From contig JAENYZ010000005.1 in the NCBI GenBank assembly GCA_016841525.1, positions 21,074 through 85,073 of the forward strand: a stretch of 64,000 bases of DNA. Reading direction: 5' to 3'. Below, piece after piece: positions 53,943 to 62,576 of this stretch (position 1 is its first letter; the number at the start of each line of letters is the position of its first letter). Both the position numbers and the translations under genes were made by a program. The DNA is from Anaerolineaceae bacterium. Lineage in GTDB: Bacteria; Chloroflexota; Anaerolineae; Anaerolineales; Anaerolineaceae. The notes beneath the pieces are model-generated. The model was not told the DNA's origin. It saw nothing but the letters and a program-made list of their open reading frames with translations, and ran no database searches.

Positions 53943-54059
53943 AAGAATTGTCGTATATTTTCTCCTTGTATCCGCCAATTCCCAAGTGACAGTTTATACC
54001 ACTCTCAAATTTTTCTCTCCCTCTCTGAAAACCGCTCACCACGTGGGCGGTTTTCTCTA
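53943..54059 (+). ncRNA. Candidate small RNA or attenuated leader (about 115 nt)
   Basis: The strong promoter at 53908 is followed after about 115 nt by an intrinsic terminator (54027-54059), with no start codon plus ribosome site between them. The RNA is pyrimidine-rich before the stem (CTCTCCCTCTCTG), which could pair with purine-rich ribosome sites. It could instead be a leader with a conditional terminator for the epimerase gene at 54138. Confidence 0.5.
54027..54059 (+). terminator. Intrinsic terminator of the candidate small RNA
   Basis: GAAAACCGC / GCGGTTTTC around an 11-nt loop that contains CACGTG; the right arm ends in a TTTTCTCT tract. Confidence 0.75.
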
Positions 54060-54137
54060 TAAAGATGGATAAATCCAAAATTCTCAAGAATTACCAGAAC
54101 CTCTTGTTATAAAAAGTTAGGCACCAAAAAGGAAATT

Positions 54138-54836
54138 ATGAGCTTACCCTTACTTACAACAAAACAGATGGCAGAAGTTGATCGATTGATGATCGAAGTC
54201 TATAAGATCTCCCTTGTTCAAATGATGGAAAACGCAGGTCGAAATTTGGCAGATTGTGCACAAAACCTAACCAGAAACTTAGATGATCCCTCCTTCTTAT
54301 TTTTAATTGGCTCAGGAAATAATGGCGGCGGCGGTTTAGCTGCAGCCAGGCAACTCATCAATCGTGGTTTTGATGTCAAAACCAAACTCATTAAGGACCA
54401 AACGAAACTAAAAGGTATTGTAAAGCAGCAATGGGAAATAATCAACCACATGGGTGATTACCTCATAGATGACCCGAGCCTTGAGCGCTTTGATTTAATC
54501 ATCGATGCCATGGTTGGTTATGGTTTCAAAGGGGAACCAAAGGAGAATCTTGCTGCCTGGATTAATCGAATCAATTCATCAAAGAAACCGATACTCTCCC
54601 TCGATGTCCCTTCCGGATTGGATGCTACCACAGGCATTCCTTACATCCCATGCACTAAGGCAGCCGCAACATTAACGCTGGCATTGCCCAAACGCGGATT
54701 GTTGACGGAAGAAGCAAAACCATATGTCGGGGAGCTGTACCTGGCTGACATCAGCGTTCCAAACCACCTATACAAAACCATGGGACTGGAAGTTGGCCCA
54801 ATCTTTAAAGACGGTCCAATTATCAAAATTTTGTAA
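54138..54836 (+). CDS. nnrE: NAD(P)H-hydrate epimerase (YjeF N-terminal domain)
   Basis: 232 aa. It contains only the YjeF_N domain, without the fused ADP-dependent dehydratase. KQMAEVDRLMIEVYKIS begins it, VQMMENAGRNLA holds the substrate-side Asn, and FLIGSGNNGGGGLAAARQL is the nucleotide-binding loop. DLIIDAMVGYGF carries the catalytic Asp, and LSLDVPSGLDATTG the conserved phosphate/metal loop. It interconverts R and S forms of damaged, hydrated NAD(P)H for repair. A promoter plus terminator lies 80-230 nt upstream, so the gene may be attenuated or have its own start. Confidence 0.9.
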   Translation: MSLPLLTTKQMAEVDRLMIEVYKISLVQMMENAGRNLADCAQNLTRNLDDPSFLFLIGSGNNGGGGLAAARQLINRGFDVKTKLIKDQTKLKGIVKQQWEIINHMGDYLIDDPSLERFDLIIDAMVGYGFKGEPKENLAAWINRINSSKKPILSLDVPSGLDATTGIPYIPCTKAAATLTLALPKRGLLTEEAKPYVGELYLADISVPNHLYKTMGLEVGPIFKDGPIIKIL

Positions 54837-54902
54837 AATAACTTAGCCTGATTAATAAGTTTCTCATTTGTTAAAATGGTTTATGAAACTACCATTAAAA
54901 TT

Positions 54903-54930
54903 TTGATTTTAACCCTCAGGCGTGTATAAT
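54903..54930 (+). promoter_or_regulatory. Promoter placed for a nearly leaderless exporter transcript
   Basis: TTGATT at 54903-54908, 16-nt spacer, TATAAT at 54925-54930; the ATG at 54940 lies 9 nt after the -10 box and has no ribosome site. Confidence 0.55.
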
Positions 54931-54939
54931 TCACAAGCT

Positions 54940-56667
54940 ATGAAATTATTACTGCGATTTGCTAAAAAATATGCATGGGCGCTGGTTGTTACGATTGCCA
55001 GTATGCTGATCCTGGTTGGCGCACAATTATTAATTCCGTGGATTATCCGACAATTAATCACCCTGGTCACAGAACAGCAGCTGTCCCCCGAAACAATGAA
55101 CGTCGTTGAACGGCTCACGCTGATCGCCCTGATCACCTTCATCGCCCGCGGGATTGTCCAATTCCTCAGATCATACATGGCGCATATCGCCGGCTGGGGT
55201 GTTGTGTCCGATGCCCGTAAATTCGTCTACGAACACATTCAAAAGCTTTCGCTTCACTTTTATGAGGACAAACAGACCGGGCAGTTGATGTCCCGGGTGG
55301 TCAACGACACGGAATTATTTGAAAGGATGATTGCACACGCAATTCCAGACATCCTGGTCAATATCATTACCTTTGTCGGCATCACAGCGGTCTTAGCGAG
55401 TTTAAATTGGCGCCTGACGCTTTACAGCATGGCACCGATACCACTCATCATTCTTGCATTAATTGCTTTTTCAAAATATGTTCGGCCGGCATTTCGTCAC
55501 CGCCAGCAAAAAGTAGGCGAATTAAACGCGGTCCTCAATGACAGCTTTGCAGGCATCAGGGAAATCAAAGCGTTTAACAGGGAGAGCGAACAATTAGAGC
55601 GAGTAGAAGTCGGCATCGAAAATTACCGAACCTCACTGCTGCATGCTTTGCGCCTGATGGCAATTTTTCAGCCATTTATTGATCTTTCTACCTCAATCGG
55701 TCAGCTTGTTGTGATCTTCTTTGGCGGACGAATGGCGCTTGAGGGTATCCTGTCTATTGCGGACCTGGTTGCTTTTTTCCTCTATCTTGAAATGTTTTAC
55801 CAACCCATTCGTGCCCTCGGTATGTCCTGGGAACACATACAAGAGTCCCTGGCTGGTTTTGACCGCGTCGCTGAATTGCTCTCTGAAGAACCGGATGTCA
55901 CCAACTCCCAAAATCCAAAATTCCTGCCCGAAAAAATCAATGCACACCTTGTTTTTGAAAATGTGAGTTTCAGCTACAGCGACGGGGAAAAAGTCCTTGA
56001 AAACATCAACCTGGACATTCCAGCATCGAAAGTTGCTGCGCTTGTTGGACCGACGGGTGTTGGTAAATCCACACTGGTCAGTCTGATCCCCAGGTTTTAT
56101 GATGTCGACACCGGCACAATCAGGCTCGACGGCACGGACATTCGTGATTTGGATTTAGAAGCATTACGACGCAACATCAGCATCGTCCTCCAGGATGTCT
56201 TTCTTTTTCATGGAACGGTCAAAGAAAATATTTTATTTGGCAATCCTAAAGCATCCGATGAAGAAATCGTTGAAGCCGCAATAATTGCCAATGCTCATGA
56301 ATTTATTATCAGCCTGCCTGAGGGATACAACACGCTGATCGGCGAGCGCGGGGTCAAGCTTTCTGGTGGTCAGCGGCAGCGCATATCGATAGCTCGTGCG
56401 GTGCTCAAAGATGCACCTATCCTGATCCTGGATGAAGCTACCTCTTCTGTAGATACTGAAACAGAATTACTGATCCAGCAAGCACTGGAACGCCTGATGA
56501 AAGGACGTACAACCATCATTATTGCTCACAGGCTCTCAACCATTCGTAACGCTGACAAAATTGTCGTGCTCAAGGGCAAAGAAATCATTGAACAGGGAAA
56601 ACATGCTGAATTGTTAGCGCATGATGGCCTGTATAAAAAATTGTATACGGTTCAGGAGAGTATGTAA
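54940..56667 (+). CDS. Homodimeric-type ABC exporter (MsbA-like half transporter)
   Basis: 575 aa from the ATG at 54940; the GTG at 54922 lies inside the promoter. Six membrane helices are followed by an ATPase domain in which all motifs are canonical: Walker A GPTGVGKST, Q-loop VLQDVFLFH, signature LSGGQRQR, Walker B LILDEATSSVD and H-loop IAHR. It should therefore work as a homodimer, unlike the pair at 46502-50132. Likely substrates are lipids, peptides or drugs. A hairpin terminator follows directly. Confidence 0.9.
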   Translation: MKLLLRFAKKYAWALVVTIASMLILVGAQLLIPWIIRQLITLVTEQQLSPETMNVVERLTLIALITFIARGIVQFLRSYMAHIAGWGVVSDARKFVYEHIQKLSLHFYEDKQTGQLMSRVVNDTELFERMIAHAIPDILVNIITFVGITAVLASLNWRLTLYSMAPIPLIILALIAFSKYVRPAFRHRQQKVGELNAVLNDSFAGIREIKAFNRESEQLERVEVGIENYRTSLLHALRLMAIFQPFIDLSTSIGQLVVIFFGGRMALEGILSIADLVAFFLYLEMFYQPIRALGMSWEHIQESLAGFDRVAELLSEEPDVTNSQNPKFLPEKINAHLVFENVSFSYSDGEKVLENINLDIPASKVAALVGPTGVGKSTLVSLIPRFYDVDTGTIRLDGTDIRDLDLEALRRNISIVLQDVFLFHGTVKENILFGNPKASDEEIVEAAIIANAHEFIISLPEGYNTLIGERGVKLSGGQRQRISIARAVLKDAPILILDEATSSVDTETELLIQQALERLMKGRTTIIIAHRLSTIRNADKIVVLKGKEIIEQGKHAELLAHDGLYKKLYTVQESM

Positions 56668-56674
56668 ACGATAC

Positions 56675-56705
56675 AAAAAAAGCGATGAATACACATCGCT
56701 TTTTC
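56675..56705. terminator. Bidirectional intrinsic terminator
   Basis: AAAAGCGATG / CATCGCTTTT around a 6-nt loop, with A and T runs outside; it separates the exporter (+) from the IMPACT gene (-). Confidence 0.87.
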
Positions 56706-57348
56706 ATTTTTCAAGCGGCATAATGGTGTTGTCGCGTTTTTCCAGGGTGATAAATTCAACCTGACCTCGGCTAAGCTCAGTCAATTTTGCTTTGAAAGAA
56801 TCCACATTTTCATCTGCTAAGCGAACAGTCAATGTGACATCAGCACCAAAAGCTTTGTCTCTTATCCGTCCAAAATGGTTGGAAATAATCAACTGGACCT
56901 GTTCAAAAAGCGGGTAAGGGATGACAAACATAATTGTTGTTGTTGCAACACGCCTGGCAAGGGGAAGCGCTTCCAGTAAATTACGCACACTGTCGCCATA
57001 AGCACGGACCAATCCCCCTGTTCCTAATTTTGTACCGCCAAAATACCTCGTGATGACCAAAACGATATCACCAATGCCGCTTCCCTGCAACACAGAAAGC
57101 GCAGGCCTCCCAGCAGTTCCTGAAGGTTCGCCATCATCAGAGCAATGGGCAATGGTGGATGCGCCGTGTCCAATCAAGTAAGCCGGCACATGGTGTGTCG
57201 CGTCTGGATACTTTGTCTTGATTTTACTGATAAATTTTTGGGCTTCTTCGACGGAAAAAGCAGGACCCGCACTGGTAATAAACCGCGAATTATGGTCGAG
57301 AAATTCCGTTTCTATAAACCTGGCAGGGATGAGCTGAAGATCGGACAT
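56704..57348 (-). CDS. IMPACT/YigZ family protein
   Basis: 214 aa from the ATG at 57348 (an upstream TTG is possible; no strong site is visible for either). The UPF0029 N-terminal domain is present in full: SRFITSAGPAFSVEEAQKFISKIK read through with DATHHVPAYLIG, then SDDGEPSGTAGRPALSVLQG and VITRYFGGTKLGTGGLVRAYGD. The C-terminal ferredoxin-like domain (IPYPLFEQVQLIISN) follows. Family members bind translation factors or RNA; E. coli YigZ has no settled role. It is widely conserved and monocistronic. Confidence 0.88.
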   Translation of the reverse strand: MSDLQLIPARFIETEFLDHNSRFITSAGPAFSVEEAQKFISKIKTKYPDATHHVPAYLIGHGASTIAHCSDDGEPSGTAGRPALSVLQGSGIGDIVLVITRYFGGTKLGTGGLVRAYGDSVRNLLEALPLARRVATTTIMFVIPYPLFEQVQLIISNHFGRIRDKAFGADVTLTVRLADENVDSFKAKLTELSRGQVEFITLEKRDNTIMPLEK

Positions 57349-57445
57349 GAAGGCTTTCAAATAGTTAAAGGACTATAGGAATGATTTTACCCCATGGATT
57401 TTAATCATCAAAAGGATTGAGTAAAACCTTCCGTCCACAAATCGG

Positions 57446-57570
57446 GTTAACCCTCACCAGTGCAGAGCCCTTATACCAACAAGATTAGAATACACAAAAA
57501 AAATTCTCACCACCCGACTCCAGGAGTGAGGCTTTTAAGGCCGATATCGCTTTTTCTGGATTATTAGGAA
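57446..57570. repeat. Intergenic repeat, copy A
   Basis: Starts with CCCTCACCAG-GCAG-GCCC, has a central CTCACCACCCGACTCC-GGAGTGAGGC block with an ACTCC/GGAGT hairpin, and ends near ATCGCTTT...GGATTA. The same order of blocks recurs about 187 bp later (copy B). Confidence 0.7.
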
Positions 57571-57633
57571 ATCGATTTCAGAGATAAACTTGAATCGATT
57601 TTAAGTAGATCACTTAACAAAGAAATCAGTCAG

Positions 57634-57757
57634 GCTGACCCTCACCAGGGCAGGGCCCTCACTCCAAAGGTTGAAATTAACCAAAACATTTGCTCACCAC
57701 CCGACTCCCGGAGTGAGGCCTTCAAAATCAAAAAATAAGATCGCTTTAATGGATTAG
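57634..57757. repeat. Intergenic repeat, copy B
   Basis: Second copy of the about 124-bp unit at 57446-57570, conserved at both ends and in the central block but diverged in the AT-rich middle. The 57349-57887 gap holds nothing else I can recognise. Confidence 0.7.
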
Positions 57758-57887
57758 ACCCAGTCCATACAGCGCCAGGATACACACGATGGGCAATTAA
57801 TCAGCCTAGCTTTTATCAGGTGCGTATCCTGGATGAACGCTCAATTATCAACCATCATTATCTCTTAATCGGACGGCGCCTTCAAAT

Positions 57888-58244
57888 TTACTTGGGACCA
57901 AACCATTTAACAGAAAGCGAATCACGGCGCCCCTCACATCGGTCTTCACCGATTAACTCAAATTTCAATCCCTGATCATCGGCAGACCACCTATATGTGG
58001 CAGGACCTGCGTATTCAGCATCACAAAATGAATCTTTCCAGGTAACCTCATCACCCTCAACAGAATAGGTTCCCTCAGTCACAATCTCATCATTACTCCA
58101 CATTGTGAAAGTCCCATCATCTCTGTATTCTGAAACGAACTGATTGAATGTGTAAGTCCCGGTGGGGAATCCGTCATTGCTGCAAGCGCATAAAGTCACT
58201 GCAACAAACAGGATAAAAACAATTGTCCAAATAGCCTTTTTCAT
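57888..58244 (-). CDS. Small lipoprotein, beta-barrel-like, unknown function
   Basis: 118 aa. The signal peptide ends in TLCAC, a lipobox with Cys21. The mature domain of about 95 residues is a run of short beta strands: GTYTFNQF, DDGTFTMWSND, TEGTYSVEGDEVTWKDSFC and ATYRWSADDQGLKFEL. The T-x-G-T-Y-x-(V/F) repetition is typical of small lipocalin-like or META-type barrels seen in many exported bacterial proteins. Two further cysteines could form a disulphide. A GGAG-type site precedes the ATG. It lies close to BTAD-STAND regulator 2 and on the opposite strand. Confidence 0.65.
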   Translation of the reverse strand: MKKAIWTIVFILFVAVTLCACSNDGFPTGTYTFNQFVSEYRDDGTFTMWSNDEIVTEGTYSVEGDEVTWKDSFCDAEYAGPATYRWSADDQGLKFELIGEDRCEGRRDSLSVKWFGPK

Positions 58245-58413
58245 TTCAAACTCCTTTTCTAAATATGAATGTTTTAAAAATCATTTTTTATAACCCAGGA
58301 TGACCTTATCTTGGAATAAAGAACATCGATGGGCTTTTCCACTAGAAAGTGATGATCAAATTTAATACCTTGATATCGACCTTGTGACGTTTTAATCTTT
58401 GGTAAACCCTTTC

Positions 58414-58659
58414 TCATAATGGTCTATCCTTTAATTTGCTTGAGGTTTGATCTTTCGGTTTCAGCTGATCCTGTAAAAAATAAGCTAAATCTTCCAGGCT
58501 GGTGAACATCACACGTGTCCGGGTTTGGGTGCTCTCAAGTGACACTCGCCAGATATTTTTCTCTGATGATGTCAATCCCTCATCGTTTTCAAGCCGCCAA
58601 ATACGCAGCAGGTAAGAAAAATACGCATCTTTTGTGTTCAAATCCCTATTCATATCCAT
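58414..58659 (-). CDS. Small conserved cytoplasmic protein beside the BTAD regulator
   Basis: 81 aa. AYFSYLLRIWRLEN..., then WRVSLESTQTRTRVMFTSLEDLAYFLQDQL, fits a small family I have seen next to or fused near BTAD/SARP-type regulators in Chloroflexota: a Y-L-L-R-L-W-R motif, a W-R-x-S-L-E strand and a final (F)xSLExLxxFL helix. It is predicted to be one beta sheet with a helix, with no signal or membrane segment. It is divergently placed upstream of the regulator at 58943, which suggests it is a co-regulated partner. Function unknown; family memory is approximate. Confidence 0.6.
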   Translation of the reverse strand: MDMNRDLNTKDAYFSYLLRIWRLENDEGLTSSEKNIWRVSLESTQTRTRVMFTSLEDLAYFLQDQLKPKDQTSSKLKDRPL

Positions 58660-58890
58660 AATTATTTCTCAGTTCAAACATCAAGACTTCCAGCAATGGC
58701 CCGAGATCCATCTTTCTATGCAAATTTAAGGTACAAAATTAACGCCTTTTCTGTGTAAGTGCTGCAACTATCCTCTTAGGGATGTCCTATTTTTTGTGCT
58801 GGTCACTTGTTAGATTTAGAATAACAAATATGCATATCCAGAACGCACTTGAATCGCATCCTAAATTCTTAAAATTAGTTTAATTTACTA

Positions 58891-58896
58891 TATAAT
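58891..58896 (+). promoter_or_regulatory. -10 box of BTAD-STAND regulator 2
   Basis: TATAAT within CTATATAATGG, the same 11-base context as the promoter of regulator 1; the -35 region (CTTAAA at 58868-58873) is weak, which fits an activator-dependent or self-regulated promoter. Confidence 0.5.
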
Positions 58897-58942
58897 GGGG
58901 TTAAGGATTTGACATTTTATTTGCGGATTTGAGGGAGGGGCA

Positions 58943-61900
58943 ATGGCACACTTATTTATCCGACTGCTGGGTCCTTTCGAAATACTGCTTGATGGCAAAC
59001 GGAGGACAGCATTCCATTCAGATAAGGAGCGCGCTTTGCTTGCCTATCTTTGTCTTGAATATGAAGTCCCCCATCGTCGTGAAAAATTAGCCGCCTTATT
59101 GTGGCCGGATTACCCTGAAAGCGCTGCCCGAACAAACCTGCGCAATGCTTTGGCTAATCTTCGTAAGGTAATTGGCGATCGCCCTCAAAACCCTGGAAAA
59201 GAAAACTCCCCCACCTTTCTTCACATCACACCCAAGATCATTCAATTCAACATCGATAGTGACGCTTGGATAGACGCTTTGGCTTTTCTATCCACCCTGG
59301 AAAAATCACAGGCGACAGTGGCTGAACTTGAAGCTGCTGTTGGATGGTATCGGGATGATTTTATGGCAGGGTTTTCTTTGGCAGACAGCAACTTGTTTGA
59401 GGAATGGCTTATCATCCAGCGGGAACGATTTAGAAGATTATCTTTTGACGCCCTGCATCGGTTGGTTGACGCTTACACAACCCAGGGGGAGGTTAAACAA
59501 GCCCTGGTTCATGCAAGACACCTGGTCGCGCTGGACCCTTTAAGTGAGAGCGCACAACAGCTGCTAATGCGCCTGCTGACCTATAATGGACAATCCAACC
59601 AGGCCCTTGTCCAATATGAAAGGTATGCCGATTTGCTGGTTGAGGAAATCGGCGTCGAGCCGCTTGATGAAACAACCCAACTGTACAATCAAATCAGGGA
59701 TGGAAGACTGACAATCCCCAAACCAAACACGATCTATTTGCCAGCCTTTCTAAAGGATAAGAATGGTTACGTTGTAGATCAATCTGTTTTTGTCGGTCGC
59801 ACGCTTGAAATGACACGACTAAATCATTCGCTAGATCAGGTGTTGACCGGCCAGGGGCAGGTGGTTTTTATCACCGGCGAGGCTGGCAGCGGTAAAACGG
59901 CCTTGGCAAACAAATTTCTTCAACGGGCAATGAAATCCAACCCGGATTTGTTGGCTGTGAGAGGGCGAAGCAATGCCTATACAGGGTTTGGCGACCCTTA
60001 TCTGCCTTTTTCGGAAATGATGGGGATGCTCACAGGAGAGATTGAAGCAAGGTGGGCTGGCGGCGAGATAAGCGGAGGACACGCTCGCAGCTTGTGGCGC
60101 AGTATGCCCGATGTGTTACAAGCGCTCCTGGATAACGGTCCCGACCTTATCGATCGTTTTTTATCTGGTAGATCTTTACTATCTCGCGCTCGGGCTGGTG
60201 CCCCTGACCAGGCAGATGAATTAGCTGAGGTGCTAAACCGCAGGGCAGCCTCAGCATCTGGATCAACCAACCTGCAGCAGACAGACTTGTTTGAGCAATA
60301 CACCAAAACTTTGCAGAAATTATCGCAGCAGCATCCTTTAATACTCATGGTGGACGACCTGCAGTGGGCAGATCCCGGTTCCATTGGCTTGCTGTTTCAC
60401 CTCGGACGCCGTTTAGCAGGCAGCAAAATACTGCTGATCGGTGCCTACCGACCGGAGGAAATTGCTATCGGACGGCAGACGGAGTCCGGTCAGGAACGGC
60501 ATCCCCTGGTGCCTGTCATCCAAGAATTCCAGCTTAAATTCGGAGATGTTTTCATTGATCTCGACAAAACCGAAGGACGAAAGTTTGTCGATGCTTTAAT
60601 CGACACGGAACCCAATTGCCTACCTGAAGAATTTCGGGAGGTGCTTTTTCAGCACACAGGCGGGCATCCCCTGTTTACCGTTGAACTGCTGCGAGGTCTG
60701 CAGAGTCGCGGTGAATTGACCAGGGATGAATCGGGACGTTGGAATATACAATCATCGCTTAATTGGAAATTCTTACCGCCGCGAGTGGAGGTAGTTATCA
60801 CTGAAAGAATGCAGAGACTACCCAACGAATCGCAGTCGATCCTGACTATAGCCAGTGTCGAAGGTGAAGAATTCACAACTGAAGTCATCGCCCAGGTTAC
60901 AGGTGTAGATGAAGAACAGATTCTGAGTTGGTTAAGCGGTCCATTAGCTCACAAACACCACCTGGTCCAGGCTCAAGACCTTGAGTGGTTGGGGGATCAA
61001 CGCTTATCTCATTATCGTTTTCGCCACTTTTTATTTCAAAAATACCTCTACGACCAACTCGACCCGGTCCAACGGGCGCATTTGCACCAGGCAGTGGGAA
61101 CAGCCTTAGAGAGACTCCAAGGTGAGGAAGTGGGAAAGTTGGCTGTTGCATTGGCTCGCCATTTTGAAGAAGCGGGGATGACGGTCAAGGCTGTGGAATA
61201 TCTGCTTCAAGCGGGGGAGAGAGCTGCCCGACTGTTTGCAAACGATGAAGCTATCGCCCACTTTAAACACGGGATTAAACTGGTCGAAACCTTGGGGGAT
61301 ACACCGCAGCGCGACCGGTTGGAACTGGCACTGCAGCTTGCCCTGGGCGTTCCTTTGATGGCCAGGCATGGATTTTCAGGTGAAGAGCTGGCTCAAACCT
61401 ATGGACGGGCTAGGGAACTGACACGCGGGGGTGAGGCGTCATCCGAGCTCTACCAAACGCTGGCAGGGCTGAAAGCATATTACGATGTCCATGGGGATTT
61501 TATGGAAGCGAAAGAGATCGGCGAGGAGCTACTTCGTATCGCAGACCAGCTCAAGGACCCGGGACTTATCGCTTTAGCTCACCATCATTTAAGCGTCACA
61601 CTGCTTTACCTGGGCAGACCCACTGAATATCTGGACCATCGGGAAAAGATGGTCGCTTTATATGACTCACAGAGAGATCGATCCCTGGTCCACCAGGTGG
61701 GCATTGACTCGCAGCTCGCCAACTTATCTCACGCAGGCTACGGTTACTTTTTCCTGGGATATCCAGAGAAAGCACGGCATCTCAGCCTAAAAGCTGTGAA
61801 CCTTGCCAAAGAGTGGGGACATCCCTTTTTCTTGTCCTTTACCCTCATGTTCGCTGCTTATTCAGCGGTATACCGGCGGGATCTTGAAACAGCACGTGAA

Positions 61901-62473
61901 ATGGCGCAGGAGACAATCACAGTCGCGAGTGAGCATGGTCACCCGCTTTGGCTGGGAGGGGGATTTTCCACTCTGGGTTGGGTTTTGGGTGAGGAAGGTA
62001 ATCTGGAAGAGGCGATCACCCAAATCCAGCGTGGGCAGGAAATAATAAAGACGATCGGTGCGTGGCTGCCCTACACGTCAGACCTGAGAATTTTAGCCTG
62101 GATCTATCTTAACGCTGGAAAGAAGAGCCAGGGGTTGGCTGTTATCGATGAAGCCTTAGCCAAGATTGGGAAATTTGGGGGCTGGGATGAAGAACCTGAA
62201 TTGCATCGACTGCAAGGAGAGCTGCTGCTCCTGGATGTGGGTATGGAAGACGAGGCAATAGGGTGCTTCCATCGTGCCATTGAGGTTGCTAAAGGACAAA
62301 AAGCTAAATCCTGGGAGCTGCGGGCGACCATGAGCCTGTGCCGGTTGATGAAGAATCAGGGTCAGCAGGAGCAGGCGCGAGCGCAGCTTGCGGAGATCTA
62401 TAACTGGTTCACTGAAGGATTTGATACACCTGACTTGAAAGAGGCGAGATCTCTCATCGAAGCGTTGTCATAA
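58943..62473 (+). CDS. BTAD (SARP-type) transcriptional regulator with STAND ATPase and TPR tail, copy 2
   Basis: 1176 aa, paralogue of the protein at 16083. Residues 1-95 are the winged helix (DKERALLAYLCLEYEVPHRREKLAALLWP), and about 100-250 the BTAD domain. The STAND module starts at FVGRTLEMTRLNHSL, with Walker A GEAGSGKT from residue 312 and Walker B LILMVDDLQWADPG near 470. QHTGGHPLFTVELLRGL and RFRHFLFQKYLYDQL are winged-helix parts of the module. Helical repeats follow to the end, closing IYNWFTEGFDTPDLKEA as in copy 1 (QWFTEGFNTRDLKAA). GGGAGGGG stands before the ATG. It probably switches from ADP-bound monomer to ATP-bound oligomer on binding an unknown ligand, then activates nearby genes. 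Confidence 0.9.
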   Translation: MAHLFIRLLGPFEILLDGKRRTAFHSDKERALLAYLCLEYEVPHRREKLAALLWPDYPESAARTNLRNALANLRKVIGDRPQNPGKENSPTFLHITPKIIQFNIDSDAWIDALAFLSTLEKSQATVAELEAAVGWYRDDFMAGFSLADSNLFEEWLIIQRERFRRLSFDALHRLVDAYTTQGEVKQALVHARHLVALDPLSESAQQLLMRLLTYNGQSNQALVQYERYADLLVEEIGVEPLDETTQLYNQIRDGRLTIPKPNTIYLPAFLKDKNGYVVDQSVFVGRTLEMTRLNHSLDQVLTGQGQVVFITGEAGSGKTALANKFLQRAMKSNPDLLAVRGRSNAYTGFGDPYLPFSEMMGMLTGEIEARWAGGEISGGHARSLWRSMPDVLQALLDNGPDLIDRFLSGRSLLSRARAGAPDQADELAEVLNRRAASASGSTNLQQTDLFEQYTKTLQKLSQQHPLILMVDDLQWADPGSIGLLFHLGRRLAGSKILLIGAYRPEEIAIGRQTESGQERHPLVPVIQEFQLKFGDVFIDLDKTEGRKFVDALIDTEPNCLPEEFREVLFQHTGGHPLFTVELLRGLQSRGELTRDESGRWNIQSSLNWKFLPPRVEVVITERMQRLPNESQSILTIASVEGEEFTTEVIAQVTGVDEEQILSWLSGPLAHKHHLVQAQDLEWLGDQRLSHYRFRHFLFQKYLYDQLDPVQRAHLHQAVGTALERLQGEEVGKLAVALARHFEEAGMTVKAVEYLLQAGERAARLFANDEAIAHFKHGIKLVETLGDTPQRDRLELALQLALGVPLMARHGFSGEELAQTYGRARELTRGGEASSELYQTLAGLKAYYDVHGDFMEAKEIGEELLRIADQLKDPGLIALAHHHLSVTLLYLGRPTEYLDHREKMVALYDSQRDRSLVHQVGIDSQLANLSHAGYGYFFLGYPEKARHLSLKAVNLAKEWGHPFFLSFTLMFAAYSAVYRRDLETAREMAQETITVASEHGHPLWLGGGFSTLGWVLGEEGNLEEAITQIQRGQEIIKTIGAWLPYTSDLRILAWIYLNAGKKSQGLAVIDEALAKIGKFGGWDEEPELHRLQGELLLLDVGMEDEAIGCFHRAIEVAKGQKAKSWELRATMSLCRLMKNQGQQEQARAQLAEIYNWFTEGFDTPDLKEARSLIEALS

Positions 62474-62513
62474 AACTTTTTCGCCTGAACTTGGTGCAGA
62501 TATGTTGTGAGAA

Positions 62514-62550
62514 TGCAGGAGCCTGTGATTGATGCCAGGCTCCTGCATTT
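62514..62550 (+). terminator. Intrinsic terminator
   Basis: A perfect 12-bp stem TGCAGGAGCCTG / CAGGCTCCTGCA with a 10-nt loop, followed by TTTAAC; it lies between the converging regulator and secreted-protein genes. Confidence 0.85.
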
Positions 62551-62576
62551 AACACGTCTCAGACTCTAACTGCGTC

